Made by a program: the position numbers and the translations under genes. The notes under the pieces are model-generated. The model saw only the letters and a program-made list of their open reading frames with translations. It had not been told where the DNA came from and did not search any database. A stretch of 64,000 bases of DNA from Roseivivax isoporae LMG 25204 (GTDB taxonomy: Bacteria > Pseudomonadota > Alphaproteobacteria > Rhodobacterales > Rhodobacteraceae), in contig NZ_JAME01000026.1 of NCBI RefSeq assembly GCF_000521865.1, forward strand, positions 1 to 64,000. The letters run 5' to 3'. Positions 25,816-33,763 of this stretch are shown one piece after another. Within the stretch, counting starts at the first letter, position 1, and each line of letters begins with the position of its first letter.

Positions 25816-26775
25816 ATGCAAGTCGTCGTGACAGGCGGCGCGGGCTTTCTCGGCGCGCGCCTGATTTCCGCCCTGCTCGATCCCTCGGGCGCCGAACAGG
25901 CAGGCCTTCCGGGGCTCGAGCGGATCATCTCGTTCGATCTCGCACCCTGCGCAGTCAAGGACCACCGTGTCCTGTCCGAGACCGGCAACGTCACCGACAC
26001 GGGCGCGCTGGCACGCCTTGTCACTCCAGAGACAGCTGCCGTTATCCATCTCGCCGCCGTGGTGTCGAGCCAGGCCGAGGCGGAATTCGACCTCGGCATG
26101 TCGGTGAACCTCGACGGCACACGCGCGCTTCTCGATGCGGCGCGCGCCATCGGCACGGCTCCGCTCTTCTTCTTTTCCAGCTCGCTCGCGGTGTTCGGGG
26201 CCGGCTGCCCAGACATCGTCCGCGAAGACCAGGTGCTCCGGCCGCAATCGAGCTACGGCACGCAGAAGGCCATCGGCGAAATGCTGGTGACGGACTACAC
26301 CCGCAAAGGGTTTGTCCGGGGCGTGTCGGCGCGGCTGCCCACGGTCACCATTCGACCGGGCAGGCCCAATGCTGCCGCCTCCTCCTTCGTCAGCTCGATC
26401 CTGCGCGAACCGATTGCAGGGGCCGCGGCGGTCCTGCCGGTCGCCCCTGACATGCCGCTCTGGGTCAGCTCGCCCGACGCGGTCGTGCGCAACATCGTGG
26501 CGCTGCTGGGACACGTGGCCGCAGGCCGCGCAGGGGAGGCGCCGGTCAATCTGCCGGGCATCACCGTCACGCCTCGTCAGATGCTCGAAGCCCTCGGAAA
26601 AGTCTGCGGCACCGAAGCCGCTGCGCGGGTGGCGCACCACCGCGACCCGAAGATCGAAGCCATCGTCGGCAGCTGGCCAAGCAGCTTCGACGTTACCACG
26701 GCACAGCACCTCGGGCTCTCGGGCGACCGCGACATTGTCGAAATCATCGACCGCCACCGTTTGGCGCAGACCTGA
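25816..26775 (+). CDS. denD: D-erythronate dehydrogenase-like NAD-dependent epimerase/dehydratase family enzyme
   Basis: 319 residues of the extended SDR family. The dinucleotide loop is TGGAGFLG (6-13), SSSLAVFG carries the Ser position near 122, and the catalytic pair is Y147 and K151 in YGTQK. DenD enzymes are extended SDRs that oxidise D-erythronate at C2 and are genomically tied to OtnI, OtnK and OtnC, all of which occur in the opposite arm of this regulon. That link, rather than a diagnostic residue, supports the call. It may be a different sugar-acid dehydrogenase of the same family. Confidence 0.78.
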   Translation: MQVVVTGGAGFLGARLISALLDPSGAEQAGLPGLERIISFDLAPCAVKDHRVLSETGNVTDTGALARLVTPETAAVIHLAAVVSSQAEAEFDLGMSVNLDGTRALLDAARAIGTAPLFFFSSSLAVFGAGCPDIVREDQVLRPQSSYGTQKAIGEMLVTDYTRKGFVRGVSARLPTVTIRPGRPNAAASSFVSSILREPIAGAAAVLPVAPDMPLWVSSPDAVVRNIVALLGHVAAGRAGEAPVNLPGITVTPRQMLEALGKVCGTEAAARVAHHRDPKIEAIVGSWPSSFDVTTAQHLGLSGDRDIVEIIDRHRLAQT

Positions 26776-26792
26776 TGTACTCACGGACGCCC

Positions 26793-26816
26793 GGCCGACC
26801 CATCAGATCATCGGCC
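26793..26816 (+). terminator. possible terminator hairpin after denD
   Basis: Arms GGCCGA and TCGGCC with a 12-base loop, 18 bases after the stop. Weak stem and no T tract. The remainder of the 273-base convergent gap to 27048 shows nothing I can identify. Confidence 0.35.
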
Positions 26817-27048
26817 AGGCAGCGTTACACGGGGCCGCGCGAAATTCTCATGACCGTCACCCCGAGAGCCGGATGACTTGGTCTAAGACGGCAGGCTGCG
26901 CGTGTTTGGGGGATGGCAACAGGACTTGCTGATGGCCCTGACCCGAATTGGAGCGGCCCTCAGCCGGAGCCCATTTCCGGTCGATGTCGGAAGTAACACT
27001 CCCGCGGACGGCTAAGGGGGAGTTCACGGAAGCCCCCGCCGGTGTCCA

Positions 27049-28482
27049 TCAGCCGATCCAGTTCGTCGTCTGAGCGAAGATCAGGAACGCGAGGGCGATG
27101 CAGATCCATGTCAGGAACAGGGGAAGGAAGAACCGGATCCAGCGGTCCCACCCCACCCCCGCGAGCGCGAGCGTCGCCATGAAGTAGCCCGAGGTCGGGT
27201 AGAAGATGTTCGAGAGACCGTCCCCCAGCTGGTAGGCCAGCACGGCGTTCTGCCGGGTCACGCCGATCAGGTCGGACAGCGGCGCCATGATCGGCATCGT
27301 GACCAGGGCCTGCCCGCTGCCCGAGGGGATGACGAAATTGAAGCCCAGCTGCGACAGGAACATGCCGACCGCCGCAAGCGTGTCCGGAAAGCTTCCCACG
27401 AGGTCGCCGAGGCCGTGGACGAGCGTGTCCATCACCTGGCCCTGCTCGAGCATCACGGCCACGGCGCGCGCGAGTCCCACGATGATCGCGCCCATGAGGA
27501 CATCACGGAAGCCCTCGTTGAAGGCCTCGCAGATCCGCGCCGTGCTCATCCCCGCGACGAGCCCCACGCCGACGCCCATCAGGACGAAGAGGCCGGCCAT
27601 CTCGAGCATGAACCACCCGCGGCTGAGCACGCCCCAGACCATGACCGCGAAGAAGGCAAGCGCGACGATCCCGGCCCAGGCCTGCCGCGTGGTGAACCGC
27701 ATCGGCGCGCCCGACAGATCGTGGCAGTACGACCTGCGCTTCTCCTCCTCGCGCGCGTCACCCGCCATCAGGCTCAGGTGCGGGTTTGTCCGGACGCGGC
27801 GCGCGTAGCGCGTGAGGTGCAGGATCGCGGCCGCGAGCAGCGCAACGAGGAGCACGGCCCGCAACCCGGCCCCGGAATAGAGAGGCAGCTCGGCGATGGA
27901 CTGGGCGAGCCCGGTATTGATCGGGTTGAGCACGCCGGCGGTGAACCCCGCCGTCGTCGCCAGCAGCGCCGTCGCCGCGGCGGTGATCGAGTCGAAACCG
28001 AGCGCGATCATCAACGGCAGGATCACCGGGACGTAGACCAGAGCAAGTTCCTGGGTCCCGATCAGGGAGGCTACGACGGCGAAGGTGGTCATCAGCACCG
28101 GCAGCATCAGCAGGCTGCGCGCGGCAAACCTGCGGCTGAGCTTGTCGACCGCCACGTCGATCAGGCCGGTGCGCCGGATCACCGTGAACATGCCGCCGAT
28201 GATGAACGTGAAGAACACCACGACCGCGGCATCGACCAGCCCGCTCGGCACCGCGAGCATGAACTCCTCGAGACCGACCGGGGTGGGCGCCACGCTCCGG
28301 TAGCTGTCGGGATCGATGGCGCTGCGCCCGTTCGGCAGCGTCACGCGGTCGTAGACCCCCGCAGGGATCACATGCGTCAGCGCCGCCGCGATCGCCGTGA
28401 ACACGAAGAGAATGACGTAGATGTGGGGCATGCGGAAGCCGCCCCCGGCCTCGTCGTCGACGTCGGTAATCTGGTCGGTCAT
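27049..28482 (-). CDS. YfcC/DcuC-family membrane carrier
   Basis: 477 residues with about 12 membrane segments. The signature regions of the YfcC branch of the C4-dicarboxylate carrier superfamily are present: PAGVYDR, GTQELALVYVPVILPLM, and NFVIPSGSGQALVTMPIMAPL (read as NFVIPSGSGQ plus ALVTMPIMAPL). The start at 28482 has GGGAGGA 8 bases upstream. Such carriers move carboxylates, amino acids or peptides using an ion gradient; the cargo is unknown. It stands alone, convergent with denD, and has a dyad-rich promoter region. Confidence 0.87.
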   Translation of the reverse strand: MTDQITDVDDEAGGGFRMPHIYVILFVFTAIAAALTHVIPAGVYDRVTLPNGRSAIDPDSYRSVAPTPVGLEEFMLAVPSGLVDAAVVVFFTFIIGGMFTVIRRTGLIDVAVDKLSRRFAARSLLMLPVLMTTFAVVASLIGTQELALVYVPVILPLMIALGFDSITAAATALLATTAGFTAGVLNPINTGLAQSIAELPLYSGAGLRAVLLVALLAAAILHLTRYARRVRTNPHLSLMAGDAREEEKRRSYCHDLSGAPMRFTTRQAWAGIVALAFFAVMVWGVLSRGWFMLEMAGLFVLMGVGVGLVAGMSTARICEAFNEGFRDVLMGAIIVGLARAVAVMLEQGQVMDTLVHGLGDLVGSFPDTLAAVGMFLSQLGFNFVIPSGSGQALVTMPIMAPLSDLIGVTRQNAVLAYQLGDGLSNIFYPTSGYFMATLALAGVGWDRWIRFFLPLFLTWICIALAFLIFAQTTNWIG

Positions 28483-28568
28483 GGCGTGGTCCTCCCTCTG
28501 CCGGCGCCCGGTCGCGGACCGTCCCGGGTCTCGTCCCTGTCGATCTAAAATGTTAGGTGCGATCTGAG

Positions 28569-28607
28569 CCAGAATTCTATTCTTGGTTTCAAAAGAAACT
28601 GTTCTGG
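28569..28607. promoter_or_regulatory. nested dyad upstream of the YfcC-type carrier gene
   Basis: An AT-rich island with outer arms CCAGAA/TTCTGG (28569-28574, 28602-28607) around GTTTC-aaaa-GAAAC (28586-28599). It is 87 bases or more upstream of the carrier ATG. Plausible operator/promoter; no linked regulator is adjacent. Confidence 0.4.
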
Positions 28608-28738
28608 AAATTTTGAAGGTCAGCGAAAATGCTGGCGTCATTGCAGAAATCCGGAACGCACCGGAGGCATCTGCCCGGCGCAGGCGCGGGTGCCACGCCT
28701 CGTTGCACGGCATCGGGTGCCGCGCCTGTCCGGTCCGG

Positions 28739-29122
28739 TCACGCGTCGGGACCGGGCCGATCCTGCGTGAACTGCACCATACCCTCGAAACGAGGCAGCC
28801 ACGCCTCTCGCCGACAGGTCCACAGCTCGTAGGTCGGCACGAACCGGTCCGGTTCGTCGAACGCACCCAGATGCACCTCGATCTCGTCGTCGCTGCGGGC
28901 AAAGATCGATGAGCCGCATGTCGGGCAGAAATACCGTCCCCGGTAGGCGCTCGGGTGGCCCGTGACGGTCACCGCATGCGCCGGAAAGACGGCCGCGGCA
29001 AAGAACGGGGCCCCGTGGTGTTTCCGGCACTCCATGCAGTGACAGATGCCCACCCGACGCGGATGCCCCGCGACGGTGACCCTCACGTCGCCGCAGAGGC
29101 ATCCTCCGCTTAGCCCGCTCAT
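28739..29122 (-). CDS. GFA-domain (Mss4-like) zinc protein
   Basis: 127 residues from the ATG with GGAGGGAGG just upstream. The zinc-binding cysteines match the glutathione-dependent formaldehyde-activating enzyme fold: C8-x-C10, C27-x-C29-x2-C32 and C66-x2-C69, with FFAAAVFPAHA and YELWTCRREAWLP around them. Most family members have no proven activity, and formaldehyde-glutathione adduct formation is documented only for some. No operon partner is visible: the next gene on this strand upstream is a remnant. Confidence 0.87.
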   Translation of the reverse strand: MSGLSGGCLCGDVRVTVAGHPRRVGICHCMECRKHHGAPFFAAAVFPAHAVTVTGHPSAYRGRYFCPTCGSSIFARSDDEIEVHLGAFDEPDRFVPTYELWTCRREAWLPRFEGMVQFTQDRPGPDA

Positions 29123-29156
29123 CGGCCTCCCTCCGCAAGTCGGCACGATGGGATCC

Positions 29157-29426
29157 TTAACCGCCTACGGCGCCTGCAAACAACATGGCGCTGGAGAGGG
29201 CCACGATGCCCATGCTCAGACGGTCGACCAGGAGCCTGTTCTGAGACCACCTGAAACGCTGCCCCAGAATGTCGCCCAGAAGCGTTCCCGGAACCATGCA
29301 GAGCGCGTGCTGCAGGGAAGCCCTGTCGACGGTCCCCCCGATGACGTGACCCCCGAGCGCGATCAGCGAAAGCAGCGAGGCCCGCATCTTCGAGGCCTTG
29401 GACGAGGAGCTCGCGAAAACCTTCAC
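29157..29426 (-). pseudogene. C-terminal remnant resembling a TauE/SafE sulfite-exporter family permease
   Basis: An 89-codon frame with two or three hydrophobic stretches. The order SLLSLIALGGHVIGG, then ALCMVPGTLLGDILGQRF, then LLVDRLSMGIVALSSAMLFAG resembles the last quarter of TauE/SafE permeases (G-LLG-x-x-LG-x-R-F is the recognisable part). A full-length member has about 250 residues, and no further TauE/SafE sequence precedes it: the upstream bases belong to the amidase gene on the other strand. A small independent membrane protein is the alternative. Confidence 0.45.
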
Positions 29427-29440
29427 CCTTGAGGCATCAG

Positions 29441-30664
29441 ATGGCTACGCGGACTGAGCTGTCGCGCGGCGCGGCTGAGCCGCAGGATCCCTCGACCGAG
29501 CGCCTCAAGGCCCGGGACGGCAAGATCAACGCGTTCGTGGAGGTGCTTTCGGTCCCCCGCCTGCGGTCGGGCGCCCTTTCGTACCTCAGGTTCGGGGTCA
29601 AGGAAGTCATCGAGCAGGAAGGGCTGGCCACGCCGCCGGGAATGCCTTTCCTGCGGGCCCGGCTCGGTCGCAAGAATGCGGCCATCGTCGATCGAGTCCA
29701 GTCGACGGGCGCGGCACGGGTCGGGACCACGCGATCCACGATGCTCGCCATCGCAGGCGACAGCGGCACACGAAACCCGCATGATCTCTGCAGGACACCG
29801 GGCGGTTCGTCCGCCGGGTCGGCCGCGGCCGTGGCCGCGGGCTTCATTGACTTCGCCCTCGGAACGCAGACGGTGGGCTCGATCATCCGGCCTGCGTCCT
29901 ATTGCGGTGTCGTCGGCTTCAAGCCGACATTCGACGCCCTGCCGACCCTCGGCGTCATGCGTCTGGCTGCCGAGCTCGACCATGTGGGCCTGATCGGGCG
30001 CGACGCCGGCGTGGTCGCGCGCGTGTTCGACCTCCTGTCGGGATCGGCAGGTCGCCGGGGCGCGTTCGCGGCGGCCTGGATGCCTCCGATCTGGTTTTCC
30101 GGCCACGTCCATCCGTCGGTCCGGCGCGTGCTCGAGGACGCGGCATCGAGGGTCCGGCAGCAGGGCATGGCGCTGCGGGACGACCCGTTGCCCGAAAACA
30201 TCCGGGTCGAGGAGGCGGACATCCTTCAGGGCCTGCTGTGCAAGGGCATCGTCGACAACCATCGCGCGCTCATCGAATCCCATGCCTCCCGCCTGCCGAG
30301 CGACCTCGTGGAGATGGCAAAGGCAGGCGCGCGCATTTCCGGGCCGGATCACCGCGCCCTCAGGCGGGCGCAGCGCCACCTCCAGACCATCATGTACGCG
30401 GCCGTCGCGGATGACACGGTCATCATCGTGCCGTCCGTCGTCGATGTCCCGCCGGTCCTCGGGCGGGGGACCGGGTCACGGGCCCCGCAACGGCTCTGGA
30501 CGCTCCTCGGCTGGCCAGCGGTCAGCCTCCCCCTCGGGACCTACGGAGGCGCGTTGGCGCATCTTCCGATGGGCGTCCAGATGATCGCGAAACCCGGGCG
30601 CGATGCCGCCTTGCTGGATTTCGCGCGCCATTTCGGAAACCCGAACGAAACAGCGCCCGTGTAA
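29441..30664 (+). CDS. amidase signature family hydrolase
   Basis: 407 residues from the ATG with GAGG 6 bases upstream. The Lys-Ser-Ser triad can be placed: K54 in FGVKEVI, cis-Ser 123/124 in GGSSAGS, and nucleophile S147 in TVGSIIRPAS, followed by YCGVVGFKPT. The usual LGTDTGGS is LGTQTVGS here, a mild variant. The chain is shorter than typical members (450-500), mostly in the N-terminal region. It hydrolyses an amide of unknown identity. It overlaps no partner and is followed by a 254-base gap with nothing I recognise. Confidence 0.85.
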   Translation: MATRTELSRGAAEPQDPSTERLKARDGKINAFVEVLSVPRLRSGALSYLRFGVKEVIEQEGLATPPGMPFLRARLGRKNAAIVDRVQSTGAARVGTTRSTMLAIAGDSGTRNPHDLCRTPGGSSAGSAAAVAAGFIDFALGTQTVGSIIRPASYCGVVGFKPTFDALPTLGVMRLAAELDHVGLIGRDAGVVARVFDLLSGSAGRRGAFAAAWMPPIWFSGHVHPSVRRVLEDAASRVRQQGMALRDDPLPENIRVEEADILQGLLCKGIVDNHRALIESHASRLPSDLVEMAKAGARISGPDHRALRRAQRHLQTIMYAAVADDTVIIVPSVVDVPPVLGRGTGSRAPQRLWTLLGWPAVSLPLGTYGGALAHLPMGVQMIAKPGRDAALLDFARHFGNPNETAPV

Positions 30665-30918
30665 CGGATGGGCTCCGTCCCAGGCCGCGGGCAGGCCATA
30701 TTTCGGCGGTCATCTTGCCGGTCGGCGCGCGGCTTCCCACTTCTTCCGTGCGGGTGAGGAGGACCCGCCGGCACGCATCTCATGCCGCAGCTGAGCTGAA
30801 AAGCACTGCCGAGGCGACCTTGGGTCCGACGTTGATCGAGGACCCGGACGCCGTGCCCGGGGTCCGGAGACGACCGGACCGGGCGTCACTGCTTCATGAC
30901 CTGACAATGGAGTTCGAG

Positions 30919-31047
30919 ATGGCCAAAGGTAAATCGAAACGCGGTCGAGAAGACAAGAAACCGAAGAAGGCGAAGGAGAAGGTCCTCGCGGCGGCCGACT
31001 CCGCCAAGGGAAAGACCGTGTCCGCCATGGTGGACAAGGGCAAGTAA
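30919..31047 (+). CDS. small lysine-rich protein
   Basis: 42 residues, about a third Lys/Arg, beginning MAKGKSKRGRE and rich in KKPKKAKEK. GGAG lies 6 bases before the chosen ATG. An ATG 12 bases earlier is possible but overlaps that site. Very small basic proteins starting MAKGK-KRGRE occur as uncharacterised proteins in alphaproteobacteria. Nucleic-acid binding is likely from charge alone. A terminator-like hairpin follows directly, so it is probably its own transcription unit. Confidence 0.65.
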   Translation: MAKGKSKRGREDKKPKKAKEKVLAAADSAKGKTVSAMVDKGK

Positions 31048-31058
31048 CCGGCTGCGAC

Positions 31059-31092
31059 GCGACCGGGTACCGGCCGTTCGGCGCCCGGTCGC
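31059..31092 (+). terminator. hairpin after the small lysine-rich gene
   Basis: Nine-base perfect arms GCGACCGGG and CCCGGTCGC around a 16-base loop begin 11 bases after the stop codon. No T tract. Confidence 0.5.
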
Positions 31093-31206
31093 ACGTCGGC
31101 AAGGGCTCCCCTCCGCCCGCCAGGCAACATCGTGCGGCCCGCAGCGGTTGCCCTCGGCCCTGTTCAGGGTACCCTGCCCCGAACGGATCAGCGAGGAACG
31201 CGCCAG

Positions 31207-31857
31207 ATGTCATCGGCTTCGAGAGGCGACAGGGAACAGTTCGACCTGAAAACCGGAACGACCGAGTCGGACGCCGTGTCCGGCTACTACGACGACTGGG
31301 CCCCGACCTACGACACGACGCTCAGGAGCTGGAACTACAGGGCCCCGGCGGACGCGGCCGCGCTGCTGGCCCCGCTCCTTGAGGACGGCTGCGCGGTCCT
31401 CGACGTCGGCTGCGGCACGGGGTTCTTCGGGTCCGCCCTGCAGCGGCGCGGGACCTTCACGATCATCGGCGCCGACATCTCGGAGGAATCCCTGAAGATC
31501 GCCGAGCAGACCGGCAGCTACGACCGCCTCATGGCGGTCGATCTCCAGAAGCTGCCGCTGCCGATTTCGGACAACGCCATGGATGCCGCGGCCTCCGTCG
31601 GCGTCCTGACCTATATCGAGGATGCCGAGGCGCTCCTGCGCGACCTCTGCCGGATCGTGAGGCCGGAGGGCGTGGTGAGCTTCACCCAGCGGACGGATCG
31701 CTGGGAGGCGCTCGGCTTCGGCACCGTGATCGAGAGGATGGCGCGGGATGGCGCCTGGACGGTTATCGAGATCACCGAGCCCAGGGCCTACCTGCCCGAG
31801 AACCCGGAGTTCGGAGACGACATCAGGGTGATCCACACGCTCTGCCGGGCGAACTGA
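31207..31857 (+). CDS. SAM-dependent class I methyltransferase
   Basis: 216 residues. Motif I is VLDVGCGTG (64-72), the acidic residue after strand 2 is in GADISEESL, then VGVLTYIEDAE and GVVSFTQRTD complete the Rossmann methyltransferase core. The N-terminus has YYDDWAPTYDTTL, common in small-molecule methyltransferases. GAGGA lies 9 bases before the ATG. Substrate unknown. It precedes the small coiled-coil gene and the peptide/kinase set on the same strand, but no direct link is proven. Confidence 0.87.
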   Translation: MSSASRGDREQFDLKTGTTESDAVSGYYDDWAPTYDTTLRSWNYRAPADAAALLAPLLEDGCAVLDVGCGTGFFGSALQRRGTFTIIGADISEESLKIAEQTGSYDRLMAVDLQKLPLPISDNAMDAAASVGVLTYIEDAEALLRDLCRIVRPEGVVSFTQRTDRWEALGFGTVIERMARDGAWTVIEITEPRAYLPENPEFGDDIRVIHTLCRAN

Positions 31858-31914
31858 GCGCGACGCTGCCCCGCCGGCCGCACCCCACGCACACGGACAC
31901 AGAAGGAGCCGTTC

Positions 31915-32103
31915 ATGAGCGAACGCGACGAGGATCTCGAGTTCTTCCGGGAGCAGCTCTACCAGGCCGAGGCCGAGAACGAACGCCTGGCGGGGATCCT
32001 GAGGGCCGCCCGGGACTTCATCGAGGACAAGTCCGGCCAAGACATGTCCGCACGCCACGTCGACCAGCTCCGGCACCTCCTGGCCGCGGCCCGGGAAACC
32101 TGA
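31915..32103 (+). CDS. small helical (coiled-coil) protein
   Basis: 62 residues, strongly charged, with heptad-like hydrophobic spacing in ERDEDLEFFREQLYQAEAE and a second helix over HVDQLRHLLAAARE. AAGGAG lies 6 bases before the ATG. No cysteine, signal or membrane segment. Probably an oligomerising or adaptor protein; no family recognised. It follows the methyltransferase by 57 bases and may share its transcript. Confidence 0.6.
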   Translation: MSERDEDLEFFREQLYQAEAENERLAGILRAARDFIEDKSGQDMSARHVDQLRHLLAAARET

Positions 32104-32327
32104 AGCCGGAGGGGTCCGAAACTGGGCCGCGGGAAGGGCGCAAGGCGCGCCGCGCGGCCTCGGCCGGACACGGCGCGCACCCGGCACCGCAGGCGCAAGG
32201 AGGCAGGTCGCGCGCACCATCATCTTAAGGCGTATGCGCTCTGCCCGAACTGCCGATTGCCTTGCGCGCGGAACGGTCGACAACTGGGGACAGCGCGAAG
32301 AGGTCGCGCTGTTTTGGGGTTTTCGAG

Positions 32328-32576
32328 ATGGAACCAACTCCCACTGACAAACAGCCTGACGACGACGAGCCGTCCTCACTCGAGAGACGCGATTTCATCA
32401 AGAAGAGCGGCCGTTTTGCCGCCGCTCCCGCCGTCGCCTTCCTCCTGTCGACCACGCTCGCGTCCGAGGCCGTGGCGCGGTCCGGCGGCGGCGCGACCCG
32501 GGGCGGCAAGAAGTCCAACGGCCGCGCACTGGGCAAGGTCATCACGGCCGTGAAGAAAGTGCTCGGCATCGCCTGA
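32328..32576 (+). CDS. exported cationic peptide with a Tat-type leader, candidate substrate of the adjacent kinase/nucleotidyltransferase
   Basis: 82 residues from the ATG at 32328. An acidic start (DDDE) is followed by a twin-arginine motif, E-R20-R21-D-F-I-K-K, a hydrophobic stretch (PAVAFLLSTTLAS) and a probable cleavage after A48-V49-A50. The remaining 32 residues are Gly/Lys/Arg-rich and end in an amphipathic helix-like ALGKVITAVKKVLGIA. Ser and Thr residues (S52, T57, S63, T73) could accept phosphate. The next gene, 47 bases on, is an HprK-like kinase, then a nucleotidyltransferase. The precursor role is my inference; small Tat proteins of other function are possible. The ribosome site is weak. 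Confidence 0.6.
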   Translation: MEPTPTDKQPDDDEPSSLERRDFIKKSGRFAAAPAVAFLLSTTLASEAVARSGGGATRGGKKSNGRALGKVITAVKKVLGIA

Positions 32577-32623
32577 CGGGCCCCCGGCCCGAGAGCGACG
32601 CCGGACCGCGACGGCCGGATGCG

Positions 32624-33763
32624 ATGCACATGACATTTGAACCAAGCGACCGGAACCACGTCCTGGTCGCGTGCGAGGGAACGCGTCTCGCATGCGTCGG
32701 AGGCACGGCGCTGCTTTTCGTGCCGGGGCGCGAGAGCCTGTTCGCGGCCTCGCCCCTCGTGGCCGACCTCTGGGATCGGCTGCAGGCCGGCATCCCGCTT
32801 GGTGACGTCGCCGCGGCCGCGCGGGCGTCCGGGGAGGACGCGTCACAAATGCTCGACGACCTTCTGCGGGCAGGCATCGTCGAGTACATCGCGCCGCGGG
32901 ACGGCCCCCGCGACGTGGCGTTCCGCATGCAGGTCGACCTCGGCGTCATCCGCGTCTGCGTCAACTTCCTTGGCACCGGCCACTTCCGGCCGCTCCGGGA
33001 CATGCTCGCCCCCCTCGAAGCCCCCGACCCCCGGCCGGGCAGGCAGCTCCTTGTGATCGGCGCGCCGCATCGGGTGGGGATCGCGCGCAATGGCGGCGAG
33101 ACCGACTGGGTCACCTGGAAAGAGGCCGCGCCCGCGCTGAAGATGGCGCTGACGGACATGGCGCTCGCGGCGGTCGACACCGTCGCGCTGCATGCCGCGA
33201 CGCTGTCACGACGGGACGAGGCCTTGCTGCTGGCGGGCGCACCGGGCGCGGGCAAGTCCACGCTTGCGGTCGCCCTCGGCGCCGCCGGCTTCCGGCTGGA
33301 CGGAGACGACGTCTGTTCCCTGCAGACGGACGGACGGGTCAGGGCGCTGCCCTTTCCCGCCACGGTCAAGCAGGGCGCGTGGGCCATTCTCGCACCGCAC
33401 CGTCCGGACGTGGCCGGCTGTCCCGCGTTCACGCGGCCCGACGGCCAGCGCGTGCGCTATCTCGCGCTCACCCGTGGCACGCCGGAGGCGCGGCGGGTCC
33501 GGACCGTGCTCTGCCTCGACAGGACCGACCGGTGCCCCCCGCGGATGACGCCGCTCGGGGTCGCGGACGCGATAGCGACCCTGCTGAACGGCGCCTGGTC
33601 CACCGACCGCAAGCTGTCGCCGCACGCCTTTGATGCGCTCATGGCCTGCGTCGCGGGGGCCCGGTTCTACCGGATGACCTATCGCACGCTCGACGACGCC
33701 ATGGCCATGATCGACACGGCCTGGCCACTGATGCCCCGCGACCGGCTCGCCGCGACGGGATGA
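32624..33763 (+). CDS. PqqD-like domain fused to an HPr kinase-like domain
   Basis: 379 residues. Residues about 10-90 (VLVACEGTRLACVGGTALLFV, then ASPLVADLWDRLQAG and LDDLLRAGIVEYI) follow the PqqD/RRE winged-helix pattern used for peptide recognition. Residues 190-300 are HprK-like: H190AA, Walker A GAPGAGKST (205-213), then GFRLDGDDV with paired Asp, and PFPATVK. HPr itself is not encoded here. In lasso-peptide clusters related kinases phosphorylate a C-terminal Ser of the precursor. The gene overlaps the nucleotidyltransferase by ATGA. ATGs at 32624 and 32630 are equally possible starts. Confidence 0.82.
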   Translation: MHMTFEPSDRNHVLVACEGTRLACVGGTALLFVPGRESLFAASPLVADLWDRLQAGIPLGDVAAAARASGEDASQMLDDLLRAGIVEYIAPRDGPRDVAFRMQVDLGVIRVCVNFLGTGHFRPLRDMLAPLEAPDPRPGRQLLVIGAPHRVGIARNGGETDWVTWKEAAPALKMALTDMALAAVDTVALHAATLSRRDEALLLAGAPGAGKSTLAVALGAAGFRLDGDDVCSLQTDGRVRALPFPATVKQGAWAILAPHRPDVAGCPAFTRPDGQRVRYLALTRGTPEARRVRTVLCLDRTDRCPPRMTPLGVADAIATLLNGAWSTDRKLSPHAFDALMACVAGARFYRMTYRTLDDAMAMIDTAWPLMPRDRLAATG

